Positions 26,671-34,798 of a stretch of 64,000 nt of DNA are shown here, in pieces. Origin of the DNA: Vibrio splendidus (lineage in GTDB: Bacteria; Pseudomonadota; Gammaproteobacteria; Enterobacterales; Vibrionaceae). Below the pieces are notes generated by a model. That model saw only the letters and a program-made list of their open reading frames with translations, did not search any database and had not been told where the DNA came from. A program made the position numbers and the translations under genes. How positions within the stretch are numbered: the first letter of the stretch is position 1; every line of letters starts with the position of its first letter. The stretch lies in NCBI RefSeq assembly GCF_001557875.1, contig NZ_LNRF01000001.1:62001-126000 (forward strand), in the 5' to 3' direction.

Positions 26671-28296
26671 ATGATGAATGACGTAAAAGAGAGAGAAGAA
26701 GTACAGTGTATGCAGGTACTCGGGAATATGGACAACTCCGAGTACAAAGAGATCTTGTCTAAAGATGCAGTAAAATTCTTAGAAGCTCTCGTCAATAAGT
26801 TTGGAGATCGCCGTCATGCCCTGCTAAGTGACCGCGACATAAAACAAACTCAATATGACGAGGGTGAGTTACCCAATTTCAGAAAAGACACCATTTCCAT
26901 TCGTCAGAATAAAGAGTGGAAAGTGGCAACGCCGCCACCAGAGTTGCTCGATCGCCGCGTAGAGATCACCGGCCCCATCGAAAGAAAGATGGTGATCAAC
27001 GCTCTAAACTCAGGCGCGAAAGTCTTCATGTGTTGCTTTGAGGATGCGTCCTCCCCGACTTGGGCCAATATGGTCGAAGGACAAATCAACCTAAGAGATG
27101 CCAACCTTGGCACCATTAGTTACTTCGATGAGAAAAAGCAAAAGCGCTACCAGTTAAATAACGACCCAGCGCTACTGATTGCTCGCCCACGTGGCATTCA
27201 TTTACCAGAGCAGTCTATCCAATTCAACAATCAGCCTATCGGCGGTTGCTTGATGGACTTCGCTTTGTACTTTTTCCATAACTATCAATCACGAGCACAA
27301 AAAGGTTTAGGGGTTTATTACTACATTCCAAAACTTGAAAGTATGGAAGAAGCACAATGGTGGGACGACATTTTCAGCTTCACCGAAAACTATTTCCACG
27401 TACCCAAAGGCACTATTCGCGCGACAGTATTGATCGAAACGCTACCAGCCGTATTCCAAATGGAAGAGATCTTGTATGCAATGCGCGATCATATCGTAGC
27501 GATGAACTGTGGCCGTTGGGATTACATCTTCAGCTACATCAAAACGCTGAAGAACCATAAAGACCGCATTCTGCCAGATCGTCACGGAATCGGCATGGAT
27601 CAAGAATTCCTCAACGCCTATAGCCAACTGTTGGTACGAACTTGTCATGCTCGTGGTGCGTTAGCAATGGGTGGCATGTCAGCCTTTATTCCTGCGAAAG
27701 ATCCGCAAGAAATGGCGCGTGTGACAGCCAAAGTAATTGAAGACAAACAGAGAGAATCACAAAACGGACACGATGGTACTTGGGTCGCGCACCCTGCACT
27801 GGTTGATTTAGCGATGTCGATATTCGATAAGCACCTTGATGGCAAAGTAAACCAAATGGATTTCCAAAGCCCAGAGCATGTGATTAATGCTGATACGCTA
27901 CTCAAACCTTGTGAAGGCAGTCGCGACGAAGCAGGCGTACGCAAAAACATACGCATTGCGCTGTATTACATCGAAGCTTGGATTCAAGGCTACGGTTGTG
28001 TGCCTATCTATGGCCTTATGGAAGATGCTGCGACCGCTGAGATATCGAGAGCCAACATCTGGCAATGGATCCACCACGGGGTAACACTCGATGATGGCCA
28101 AACTTTTACCAAATCACTATTCCACTCTTGGCTTTACCAAGAGCTAGACACCATAAAACATGAAGTCGGAGACTCGCGCTATGCAGAAGGTCGATTTGAA
28201 GAGACAGCTGATCTTTTCTATCAACTTTCTACCGCCGATGAGTTCGCTGCCTTCCTAACTTTACCCAGCTATGGGCTATTACAAGAGTCCAGTTAG
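26671..28296 (+). CDS. aceB: Malate synthase A
   Basis: A 541-residue enzyme condensing glyoxylate with acetyl-CoA to malate. Family features: GPIERKMVINALNSGAKVFMCCFEDASSPTW, ARPRGIHLPE with the catalytic Arg, ATVLIETLPAVFQMEEIL, RWDYIFSYIKT, and ALAMGGMSAFIPAKD. Length matches malate synthase A (about 533) rather than the longer G form. AAAGGAG lies upstream. No isocitrate lyase gene is adjacent; instead it is divergent from gcl, so it is a second outlet for glyoxylate from purine or glycolate breakdown. Probably followed by the GlcG-like gene. Confidence 0.95.
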   Translation: MMNDVKEREEVQCMQVLGNMDNSEYKEILSKDAVKFLEALVNKFGDRRHALLSDRDIKQTQYDEGELPNFRKDTISIRQNKEWKVATPPPELLDRRVEITGPIERKMVINALNSGAKVFMCCFEDASSPTWANMVEGQINLRDANLGTISYFDEKKQKRYQLNNDPALLIARPRGIHLPEQSIQFNNQPIGGCLMDFALYFFHNYQSRAQKGLGVYYYIPKLESMEEAQWWDDIFSFTENYFHVPKGTIRATVLIETLPAVFQMEEILYAMRDHIVAMNCGRWDYIFSYIKTLKNHKDRILPDRHGIGMDQEFLNAYSQLLVRTCHARGALAMGGMSAFIPAKDPQEMARVTAKVIEDKQRESQNGHDGTWVAHPALVDLAMSIFDKHLDGKVNQMDFQSPEHVINADTLLKPCEGSRDEAGVRKNIRIALYYIEAWIQGYGCVPIYGLMEDAATAEISRANIWQWIHHGVTLDDGQTFTKSLFHSWLYQELDTIKHEVGDSRYAEGRFEETADLFYQLSTADEFAAFLTLPSYGLLQESS

Positions 28297-28306
28297 GACT
28301 CTTGTA
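28280..28306 (+). other. Perfect stem-loop at end of malate synthase gene
   Basis: TACAAGAGTCC, 5-base loop, GGACTCTTGTA, overlapping the stop codon. No T-run follows, so it may stabilise the malate synthase mRNA and reduce read-through into the next gene. Confidence 0.5.
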
Positions 28307-28398
28307 CCGAGCTGAATCAGGCAATGATATTCACCAACAAGAGTAGTGATTGACTGACTTAGCTTGGTACACAGCCCCTTGAAAAACTAGGAGATAAC

Positions 28399-28839
28399 AT
28401 GGGAAGTTTGACTCTACAACAAGCGTTAACCATCATTGATGGCACCTTAAAAGCAGGAAACAAGATCCACACTGAACCTTTGACGGTCGCCGTCTTAGAC
28501 AGCGGTGGCAAACTGATTTCTTTGCAACGTCAAGACGGCTCTAGCATGATGCGACCAGACATCGCGATCGCTAAAGCGTGGGGGGCACTCGCACTGGGCT
28601 GTTCCTCTAGAAAACTCGCCCAAGATGCTGACAACCGACCTGCATTTATCTCCGCCGTAAACGTACTCGCACATGGAAACATGGTGCCAGTACCTGGGGG
28701 GCTACTGATTCGAGATAAGGATAAAACGGTACTGGGTGCTATCGGGGTAAGCGGTGATATTTCAGACATCGACGAGAGCTGCGCCATCAATGGTATTGGT
28801 TGTGCAGAGCTATTCAGTGACGAGATGCTCCAAGCTTAA
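28399..28839 (+). CDS. GlcG/HbpS-family protein
   Basis: A 146-residue protein of the GlcG/HbpS fold (PF03928). Motifs: LTVAVLDSGGKLISLQRQDG, RPDIAIAKAWGALALG and PVPGGLLIRDKDKTVLGAIGVSGD. GlcG occurs beside glycolate oxidase genes, and HbpS binds haem or cobalamin, but the biochemical role of most members is uncertain. Cytosolic, no signal peptide. GGAGATAAC precedes the ATG. It follows malate synthase by about 100 bp and is a usual companion of glycolate/glyoxylate genes. Confidence 0.85.
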   Translation: MGSLTLQQALTIIDGTLKAGNKIHTEPLTVAVLDSGGKLISLQRQDGSSMMRPDIAIAKAWGALALGCSSRKLAQDADNRPAFISAVNVLAHGNMVPVPGGLLIRDKDKTVLGAIGVSGDISDIDESCAINGIGCAELFSDEMLQA

Positions 28840-28878
28840 CTCGCCAATTCTCTGTACTTGAAACTCTTAGACAGGAAC

Positions 28879-28910
28879 AAAAAACCGAAGCTATTAGGCT
28901 TCGGTTTTTT
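28879..28910. terminator. Bidirectional intrinsic terminator
   Basis: AAAAAACCGAAGC, 6-base loop, GCTTCGGTTTTTT. It lies between the convergent GlcG-like and MarR genes. Confidence 0.92.
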
Positions 28911-28937
28911 AATGAATCTAAAGAAAGATCAGCAAAA

Positions 28938-29420
28938 CTATTCGTAAGCACTCAGCCACGTTTTCAGGAGTTGGTTAGTGTTCTTCTTCTGACTCGCAGA
29001 CAGGGATTTAACCAGCTTCTTCTGCATTTCGACATGCTCAGTCATCATTTGGTCAATCAGAATGAGACCATCTTTGGTTAACTGAACACTCACACTACGT
29101 CGGTCTTCTTTGCTGTGCTCACGGCTGATCAACCCTTTAGCTTCAAGTTTATCAAGGCGATTGGTCATCGCGCCAGATGTCAGCATCATCGAGCCGATCA
29201 GTTCAGATGGCGTCAGTCGGTAAGGTTTTCCAGAACGTCGCAAGGTGGCTAATACATCGAACTCACCCAATTTCATGTCGTATTTTTTATGAAGCTCGGC
29301 AACTTGCGTCTCCATATACTTGGCAATTCGCATAATCCGGCCCATCATTGCCATAGGCTCAGTTTCTAGCTCAGGCTTTTCCTTTGCCCATTGCTCTACT
29401 ACGCGGTCGATAGCATCCAT
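28938..29420 (-). CDS. MarR-family regulator
   Basis: A 160-residue winged-helix regulator. The DNA-binding part includes LGEFDVLATLRRSGKPYRLTP, LIGSMMLTSGAMTNRLDKLE and the wing LISREHSKEDRRSVSVQLT. ATG at 29420 is preferred to a TTG at 29426. It is divergent from a DMT permease gene; the 123-bp gap holds palindromes TTAAACT/AGTTTAA and ATCTTAACGTAAAGAT that are probably its operators. Ligand unknown. Confidence 0.9.
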   Translation of the reverse strand: MDAIDRVVEQWAKEKPELETEPMAMMGRIMRIAKYMETQVAELHKKYDMKLGEFDVLATLRRSGKPYRLTPSELIGSMMLTSGAMTNRLDKLEAKGLISREHSKEDRRSVSVQLTKDGLILIDQMMTEHVEMQKKLVKSLSASQKKNTNQLLKTWLSAYE

Positions 29421-29453
29421 TTGCAATCTCGCTCCGTTGTTAGTCTGATTACT

Positions 29454-29467
29454 TTAAACTAGTTTAA
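29454..29467. promoter_or_regulatory. TTAAACTAGTTTAA palindrome, likely MarR operator
   Basis: A perfect 14-bp palindrome about 35 bp upstream of the MarR-type start, probably for autoregulation. It runs straight into TTTAACATAAAGATA, which resembles the second site. Confidence 0.6.
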
Positions 29468-29520
29468 CATAAAGATACTTTACAACCACTAGTTCTCAGT
29501 ATACAGTTCACACAACAATT

Positions 29521-29536
29521 ATCTTAACGTAAAGAT
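29521..29536. promoter_or_regulatory. ATCTTAACGTAAAGAT, likely MarR operator
   Basis: A near-perfect palindrome ending 7 bp before the permease ATG. Binding here would block the translation start region. There is no clear ribosome-binding site before that ATG. Confidence 0.6.
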
Positions 29537-29543
29537 ATTTTAG

Positions 29544-30437
29544 ATGAACATATTATTAGCAATGATCCCCGCGTTCTTTTGGGGAACAACCTATGCAGTG
29601 ACGCAGTTTACGCTACAGGAATGGCCACCATTATTACTGGGTGCTTTGCGTGCGTTACCTGCTGGTTTGTTATTGCTAGCAGTAAAACCTACACTGCCTA
29701 AAAAAGGCGAGTGGCAGATCATTTTCACATTGGGCCTTATCAATATTGCGACCTTCTTTGGCTTGATCTTTGTGATGGCATTAACGCTACCGTCAGCGAT
29801 TTCTGGCGTGGGTATGATCTCTGTACCTGTATTTGCGATGATCTTTCACTGGGTCGTGAAAAAGCAACGCCCACATTTGATTCAAGCCTTGTCTGGTATT
29901 GGCTTAATCACGTTGGCGTGGGTGCTATTTAACCCGAGTCAGATAGCATTGAACCCAATCGGTTTGGGTGCCATGTTCGCCGCAATCATGTGTATCGTTA
30001 TCGGCAGCAGTATTACCAAGTCACTGGGTAATCGCATGCACTGGTGGAAGGTATTAACGTGGCAACTGATTTTGGGCGGTACGATTTTGTCTGTCGCGTC
30101 TGGCGTTCATGCCTTCATCGACCCACAACCTTATGTGAATGCGGTAACTCATTTCGACACTCGTAATGCGATGGGATTGGTTTGGGTGATTGGGCTAAAT
30201 ACGGCACTTGGTTACGGCATGTATGTGTGGTTGCTGCAACGTATGTCTGTGGTTGATTTCACCTTCGGTGGCATCGCTAACCCAGTAGCAGGTATCGTGA
30301 CTGGCATGGTGTTGATGGGTGAATCGTTTACTCCTGTGCAGTATTCACTAATGACAGGTATGATCGTGATGTCGCTGCTCCCACAACTTATTTTGGCAAT
30401 TAGACAGTCCAAGCAAATTAAACCTGTTACTCAATAG
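29544..30437 (+). CDS. DMT-superfamily permease (EamA)
   Basis: A 297-residue inner-membrane transporter with about ten helices in two EamA repeats. It starts LLAMIPAFFWGTTYAVTQF, a typical EamA opening with the W-G-T motif. Second repeat begins near 150 (LGAMFAAIMCIVIGSSIT). The family exports amino acids, metabolites or drugs. Divergent from, and probably controlled by, the MarR protein. Not related closely to the second permease at 32393. Confidence 0.88.
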   Translation: MNILLAMIPAFFWGTTYAVTQFTLQEWPPLLLGALRALPAGLLLLAVKPTLPKKGEWQIIFTLGLINIATFFGLIFVMALTLPSAISGVGMISVPVFAMIFHWVVKKQRPHLIQALSGIGLITLAWVLFNPSQIALNPIGLGAMFAAIMCIVIGSSITKSLGNRMHWWKVLTWQLILGGTILSVASGVHAFIDPQPYVNAVTHFDTRNAMGLVWVIGLNTALGYGMYVWLLQRMSVVDFTFGGIANPVAGIVTGMVLMGESFTPVQYSLMTGMIVMSLLPQLILAIRQSKQIKPVTQ

Positions 30438-30471
30438 CAAGCGCATATAGAAAATACCTATTCCAGAGCCC

Positions 30472-30501
30472 AACAAACCCGCCGAGTGCGGGTTTTGTTT
30501 T
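30472..30501 (+). terminator. Intrinsic terminator
   Basis: ACAAACCCGC, CGAGT loop, GCGGGTTTTGT then T-rich. It ends the DMT permease gene. Confidence 0.85.
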
Positions 30502-30590
30502 ATTAGCATCACATCTATATAAGTTTTCTATTTGTTCTCAAGCGGTTACCAACTTATGATTAAAGAACTCATAATCATTCGGTGCTCCTT

Positions 30591-31514
30591 ATGGCAAAAG
30601 ATCTATTCTCGAACTTAGATTTAAATTTACTTCGCACTTTTATCATTCTTCATCAAGAAAGAAACATGCGTAAAGCCTCCGAGCGCCTATTCGTATCTCA
30701 GCCAGCGATAAGTAAAGCTCTACAACGATTACGCGATCATTTCGACGATGAACTATTTGTCAAAACGCATCACGGCTTACGCGCAACTGAACACGCGAAT
30801 ATGTTGGCTGAGAGTATTTCACCTATCTTGGATGACCTATCCTCGGCACTCAATAATAGTAATGAGTTCGATCCTAGTGAATTACGCGGTCCATTGAAAT
30901 TAGCTTTGTCTCCATTTCTTCTAAGTTCACTATCTAGTAAGCTGTTCAATGCAATTCGTTCTCAAGCTCCACACGTTCAAGTTCAGCTATTAAATTGGTC
31001 TAAAACAACGATGTCAGACATCATCAATGATGAAGTTCTGATTGGCTTTAATTATGAAATTAACCACGCCCCAAAAGAACTATTACAACAACCGATCGCA
31101 CAAGACAGCTTTAAGGGCTATCTAAGAGAAGGGCATCCTTACCAGAAAGATTTCATTGAAATCAAAGATGGTGTGAAGTTTGAACTGGCGACGATCATTG
31201 CTATAGACTGGAATTCTCATCAAACAATTGCTGAAAAAATTCTAAAAATCAAAGGACTTGAAGCCAGAATAGGCTTTCGTTCCGAGCTGCCATCAGCTGT
31301 TATCGACGTAGTGCAAAACTCCGATATGATGTTTCCCGCCTCGAAGTTTTTAGGGATAGAGAAGAAAACCTCTTTACGAGCTATCGATATCTTGTTTGAT
31401 AACAAAGATATTAACCCTGTTGTTTGTGCTTATTTTCATCACAAGAATCGAAACAGCCCAACAACGCTATGGCTCAAAAAGATACTGGATAACCTTCTCA
31501 ATAATAACCAGTAG
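30591..31514 (+). CDS. LysR-family regulator
   Basis: A 307-residue LTTR. The helix-turn-helix lies at about 10-65 (LNLLRTFIILHQERNMRKASERLFVSQPAISKAL), and the effector domain follows. The ATG at 30591 is preferred to a GTG at 30582. It stands alone on the plus strand; its nearest downstream target is unclear because an 878-bp gap follows. It may act on the neighbouring permeases. Confidence 0.88.
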   Translation: MAKDLFSNLDLNLLRTFIILHQERNMRKASERLFVSQPAISKALQRLRDHFDDELFVKTHHGLRATEHANMLAESISPILDDLSSALNNSNEFDPSELRGPLKLALSPFLLSSLSSKLFNAIRSQAPHVQVQLLNWSKTTMSDIINDEVLIGFNYEINHAPKELLQQPIAQDSFKGYLREGHPYQKDFIEIKDGVKFELATIIAIDWNSHQTIAEKILKIKGLEARIGFRSELPSAVIDVVQNSDMMFPASKFLGIEKKTSLRAIDILFDNKDINPVVCAYFHHKNRNSPTTLWLKKILDNLLNNNQ

Positions 31515-31579
31515 TTATCACACCCTTTCCAAAATTTTATTAATAACTAAGCGTTAAGGCCGCTATTCCTGTAAGGGAT

Positions 31580-31748
31580 TAGAGGCTTTTTTGTGCAATC
31601 CATATACTTCTCTCATCGGCTAGGAACGCCATCGAGCCCAACAGAAGAAATACCAAGGCCTGCAGAACTTCGTTAAAAACAAAACTTACCTCAAGAACAA
31701 CGTCAAACACTAAAACAAACAATTAAAGATCTAGCTAGCCATAGCTAA
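31580..31748 (+). pseudogene. Possible decayed coding remnant
   Basis: One frame reads QSIYFSHRLGTPSSPTEE, then IPRPAELR, an in-frame TAA, and then KQNLPQEQRQTLKQTIKD up to a TAA before the first orphan terminator. The composition is protein-like and the second half looks like an amphipathic helix, but no family was recognised. It may be chance. Confidence 0.3.
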
Positions 31749-31767
31749 TAAAAACAAATGTAAACTC

Positions 31768-31795
31768 AAGGAAGCCGCTTATTAGCGGCTTCCTT
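31768..31795 (+). terminator. Orphan intrinsic terminator
   Basis: AAGGAAGCCGCT, 4-base loop, AGCGGCTTCCTT: a perfect 12-bp stem with no intact gene in front of it. Confidence 0.75.
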
Positions 31796-31879
31796 ACTGT
31801 CACCCTTTGAAACTATTGCCAATTACCATCAACTACAAGCATTAAACTATCATGAGCTAAGCCTAATCTTTCAAACTTC

Positions 31880-31999
31880 AAAGGCAGGAGACAACCGGAG
31901 TCATTCAAACCACTGAAGAAATCAACATCAACGCAGAAGTTGACTCGGAAGGTTATCTAGAAATAGGTACTAGTTACATTCCAATGGCAGTGTCGAACT
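31880..31999 (+). pseudogene. Possible 3' remnant or tiny gene without ATG
   Basis: After AGGCAGGAG an open frame reads TTGVIQTTEEININAEVD then SEGYLEIGTSYIPMAVSN and stop at 31997-31999. It has no ATG, GTG or TTG start. It may be the end of a truncated gene, or a short gene with an ATT start. The second orphan terminator follows 50 bp later. Confidence 0.3.
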
Positions 32000-32048
32000 A
32001 GGTTTCAACCTGCGTTTTTAAGTTTACCGTTTCGTGTGGTAGCTCTCT

Positions 32049-32082
32049 CCCCTTTATAGTTTATTTGAATAAAGGGGCTTTT
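32049..32082 (+). terminator. Orphan intrinsic terminator
   Basis: CCCCTTTAT, 11-base loop, ATAAAGGGG, then CTTTTTA. No intact gene precedes it. Confidence 0.75.
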
Positions 32083-32392
32083 TACTTCATGTAGTAGCCT
32101 TTCCAATCAGTTGCGAATACCGTAATCGACTTAAATCAATTTCGCCTCTTCTTCCTCAATTTTAACTTTCCATCGTTCAATAAAAACCTCACAAAGAATG
32201 ATGCCTTTAAGTTAATCTATTTTTATGAAAATTATTTACCCAAAAAGATTGTATTAGAGATTTAATTTCTACTTTTAATGTCAATTAGAGACAAAAAGAC
32301 AAAATTTTTCTCCGGTGACCTACTTATACTGTGCCACGTCATTAAGGCGCTACAAGCCTATGATTTAAAATAATTATTAATGAGTAGTCACT

Positions 32393-33307
32393 ATGAATTC
32401 GAAGTCGCTAACTATCTTGCTTTTTGTCTCTGTTTGCTTAATTTGGGGAACCACTTGGTTCGCTATGGAAGTGGCATTGCATTCTATCCCACCAATTTTT
32501 GCTACCGGACTGCGCTTTTTGCTTGCAGCCCCACTGCTTGCAGTATTAGCGAAAGTCTTCAATCAACCTTTGCTATTCCCTAAGGGCAAGCGTCAATGGC
32601 TGCTTATTGTGGCGCTAATGTATTTCGCAATTCCGTTCACTTTGATGATCTATGGTGAGCAATACATCTCTTCTGGTTTGGCTTCGATCATCTTCGCCAA
32701 CATGCCAGTCGCTGTGATGCTAATGTCTGGCTTATTCTTAGGTCTACGACTAGCGAAGCATCAAATATTCGGCTTAGTCACAGCTGTTGTGAGCCTATGT
32801 TTGATCCTTGGCAACGAAATGCAGATGGGGGGTGATGACTACTTTATCGGAACAGTTTGCTTAGGCCTTGCGGTTGCGATTCACGCGGTGATGTACGTGT
32901 TGGTTCAAAAGCACTGTAAAGGCATCGAGGTACTAACTTACAACGCTGTGCCGAGTTTTATTGCTGCGATTTTCTTGTTTGCTGTATCGGCAGCAGGTGA
33001 AAACGTGAATGTTGAATCTTTCACTTGGGATTCAATTTCAGCTGTAGTTTATCTAGGTCTTGTGGCGAGTGTCGGCGGTATTGTGGCTTACTTTAAACTA
33101 GGGCAGGTTTCGACACCGTTCCAAGCATCAATTTGTTTCCTTATTTTCCCAGTGGTTGCGCTGCTGATCTCTTGTTACATCAATGGTGAAGTTCTATCTG
33201 AACAGTCTCTACTTATGATGATCCCTCTACTTTGTGGCATCTTACTGACCAAGGCACCAAAGGGAATCTTCAAGTTACGCACAGGGTTAAAAACCGTAAG
33301 AAGCTAA
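32393..33307 (+). CDS. DMT-superfamily permease (EamA)
   Basis: A 304-residue membrane protein with two EamA repeats of five helices each. The opening LIWGTTWFAMEVALHSIPP is typical of RhaT/EamA exporters. Second repeat begins near 150 (YFIGTVCLGLAVAIHAVMYV). Substrate unknown. The gene stands alone between a long gap and a terminator. Confidence 0.88.
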   Translation: MNSKSLTILLFVSVCLIWGTTWFAMEVALHSIPPIFATGLRFLLAAPLLAVLAKVFNQPLLFPKGKRQWLLIVALMYFAIPFTLMIYGEQYISSGLASIIFANMPVAVMLMSGLFLGLRLAKHQIFGLVTAVVSLCLILGNEMQMGGDDYFIGTVCLGLAVAIHAVMYVLVQKHCKGIEVLTYNAVPSFIAAIFLFAVSAAGENVNVESFTWDSISAVVYLGLVASVGGIVAYFKLGQVSTPFQASICFLIFPVVALLISCYINGEVLSEQSLLMMIPLLCGILLTKAPKGIFKLRTGLKTVRS

Positions 33308-33355
33308 TCCTACTGGAACCTATTTGCTCGATTAGCTCTCTCAACCTAACACATA

Positions 33356-33391
33356 TAAAAAAGCTCCAATATCGCTATTGGAGCTTTTTGT
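33356..33391. terminator. Bidirectional intrinsic terminator
   Basis: AAAAGCTCCAATA, short loop, TATTGGAGCTTTTT. It lies between the convergent DMT and MFS genes. Confidence 0.9.
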
Positions 33392-33415
33392 TTATCTCAT
33401 CAGATTGAAACCAAT

Positions 33416-34597
33416 TTAGCGCCAGCTAAACAACCGAACTTCATTGCCCTCTTCAGGCTTTTTAGGAATATTTAAAGACAGCGCCAAAGAAACCGCCGCC
33501 ATCACTGCACCAATGTAAAAAACCGTTGCAGGGGACGATAACCAAATAACACCAAATACGACTGGAATAACGACCGCGGCAATATGATTAATGGTGAAAG
33601 AGACACCAGCTGTTGATGCCATGTCTGCCGGGTCGGCAATCTTCTGGAAGTAGGTTTTGATTGCTAGAGCTAAAGCAAAAAACAGGTGATCGACAACATA
33701 CAATGCTGCCGCCCATTCCGCCGTTTGTACTAAGGCATACCCGACGAACACACCGATCAAACCGACATACTCGAAGATCAACGCCTTGCGCTCGCCAACC
33801 ACACCGATAAATCGGCCAATGCGTTTTGCGAACAAGAAATTAAATAGGTAGTTGATTAAGAACAATAGCGTTATCTCAGCAGCCGAGTAACCGAACTTCT
33901 CTACCATCAAGAAGCCTGCAAACACGGTAAAGATTTGTCGTCTTGCTCCACTCATAAACGTTAATGCGTAATAGAGCCAGTAACGCTTTCTCAGCACCAA
34001 CTTCTTATTCTGTTGAGTCTTGGTCTGAAACTCCGGGAAACCAAAGGTCATCACCAAAACCAAAATAAAACCAATACCGCCAGTGATGCCATACACCCAA
34101 GCAAAGTCGAGTTTAAGTTGCTCTAACATCACCCAAATAGAGCCATAAGTGATTAACGAGGCCAGTGCGCCAACCGAGATCATTTTACCCAACATCTCTG
34201 GCGCTTCTTCTTTACTCAACCATTGCAGTGACAAAGACTGCTTCAGTGTTTCAAAATAGTGAAAGCCAGTCGACATCAAAATGGTGGTCAGCAGCAAGCC
34301 AGTGAGTGAGGGAAACAGACCTGTAATCGCGGTGCCCACAGTGAGCATCGCCAGCGATATCAACATGAAACGTTGCTCACGAATGAAAGCCAGCACAAAC
34401 ACCACAGTAAACGCTAAGAACCCTGGGATCTCACGAACGCTTTGCAGTAAGCCAATATCCGCACCATCAAAGTTCGCTTTCTCAATCACGAAGTTATTTA
34501 GCAGAGCCATCCAGCTCGAAAACGCGATAGGTACAACAATCGAAATCAGTAATAAAAAGTTTTGTGGCGTTTTCCAGCTCGCGGTTGATACACTCAT
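33416..34597 (-). CDS. MFS transporter
   Basis: A 393-residue permease with about twelve membrane helices and the usual two six-helix halves, joined by a charged loop near 195-205 (FPEFQTKTQQNKKLVLRKRY). Loop 2-3 region LAFIREQRFMLISL is basic. AGGAT precedes the start. No neighbour gives a substrate hint; it could export a drug or metabolite. Confidence 0.85.
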   Translation of the reverse strand: MSVSTASWKTPQNFLLLISIVVPIAFSSWMALLNNFVIEKANFDGADIGLLQSVREIPGFLAFTVVFVLAFIREQRFMLISLAMLTVGTAITGLFPSLTGLLLTTILMSTGFHYFETLKQSLSLQWLSKEEAPEMLGKMISVGALASLITYGSIWVMLEQLKLDFAWVYGITGGIGFILVLVMTFGFPEFQTKTQQNKKLVLRKRYWLYYALTFMSGARRQIFTVFAGFLMVEKFGYSAAEITLLFLINYLFNFLFAKRIGRFIGVVGERKALIFEYVGLIGVFVGYALVQTAEWAAALYVVDHLFFALALAIKTYFQKIADPADMASTAGVSFTINHIAAVVIPVVFGVIWLSSPATVFYIGAVMAAVSLALSLNIPKKPEEGNEVRLFSWR

Positions 34598-34759
34598 GAC
34601 AACAAAATCCTAAATTGTAATCCAGTATCATACTCCGGTTTTATGACAATTAACAAACGATTAACTTTTATGCTTTTGATATTTATAAGAGCTACAAATA
34701 GAGTCTGGAGAAAGCTATAGACTGGGTAAATAGTCTTTAATATGGAAGGGAATCGAATA

Positions 34760-34784
34760 AGAAGGGAGAAAATCTCCCTTCTTT
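34760..34784 (-). terminator. Intrinsic terminator of the 685-residue lipoprotein gene
   Basis: AGAAGGGAGA, 3-base loop, TCTCCCTTCT; a weakly T-rich tract follows on the minus strand. Confidence 0.55.
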
Positions 34785-34798
34785 GATGCAAAAAACCT

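Larger units (their letters stand above)
31515..32392. other. 878-bp gap with probable gene debris
   Basis: No intact gene found. Two orphan terminators (31768-31795 and 32049-32082) and two short open stretches without starts suggest remains of lost genes. The last 290 bases are very AT-rich and presumably hold the promoter of the next permease gene. Confidence 0.55.
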
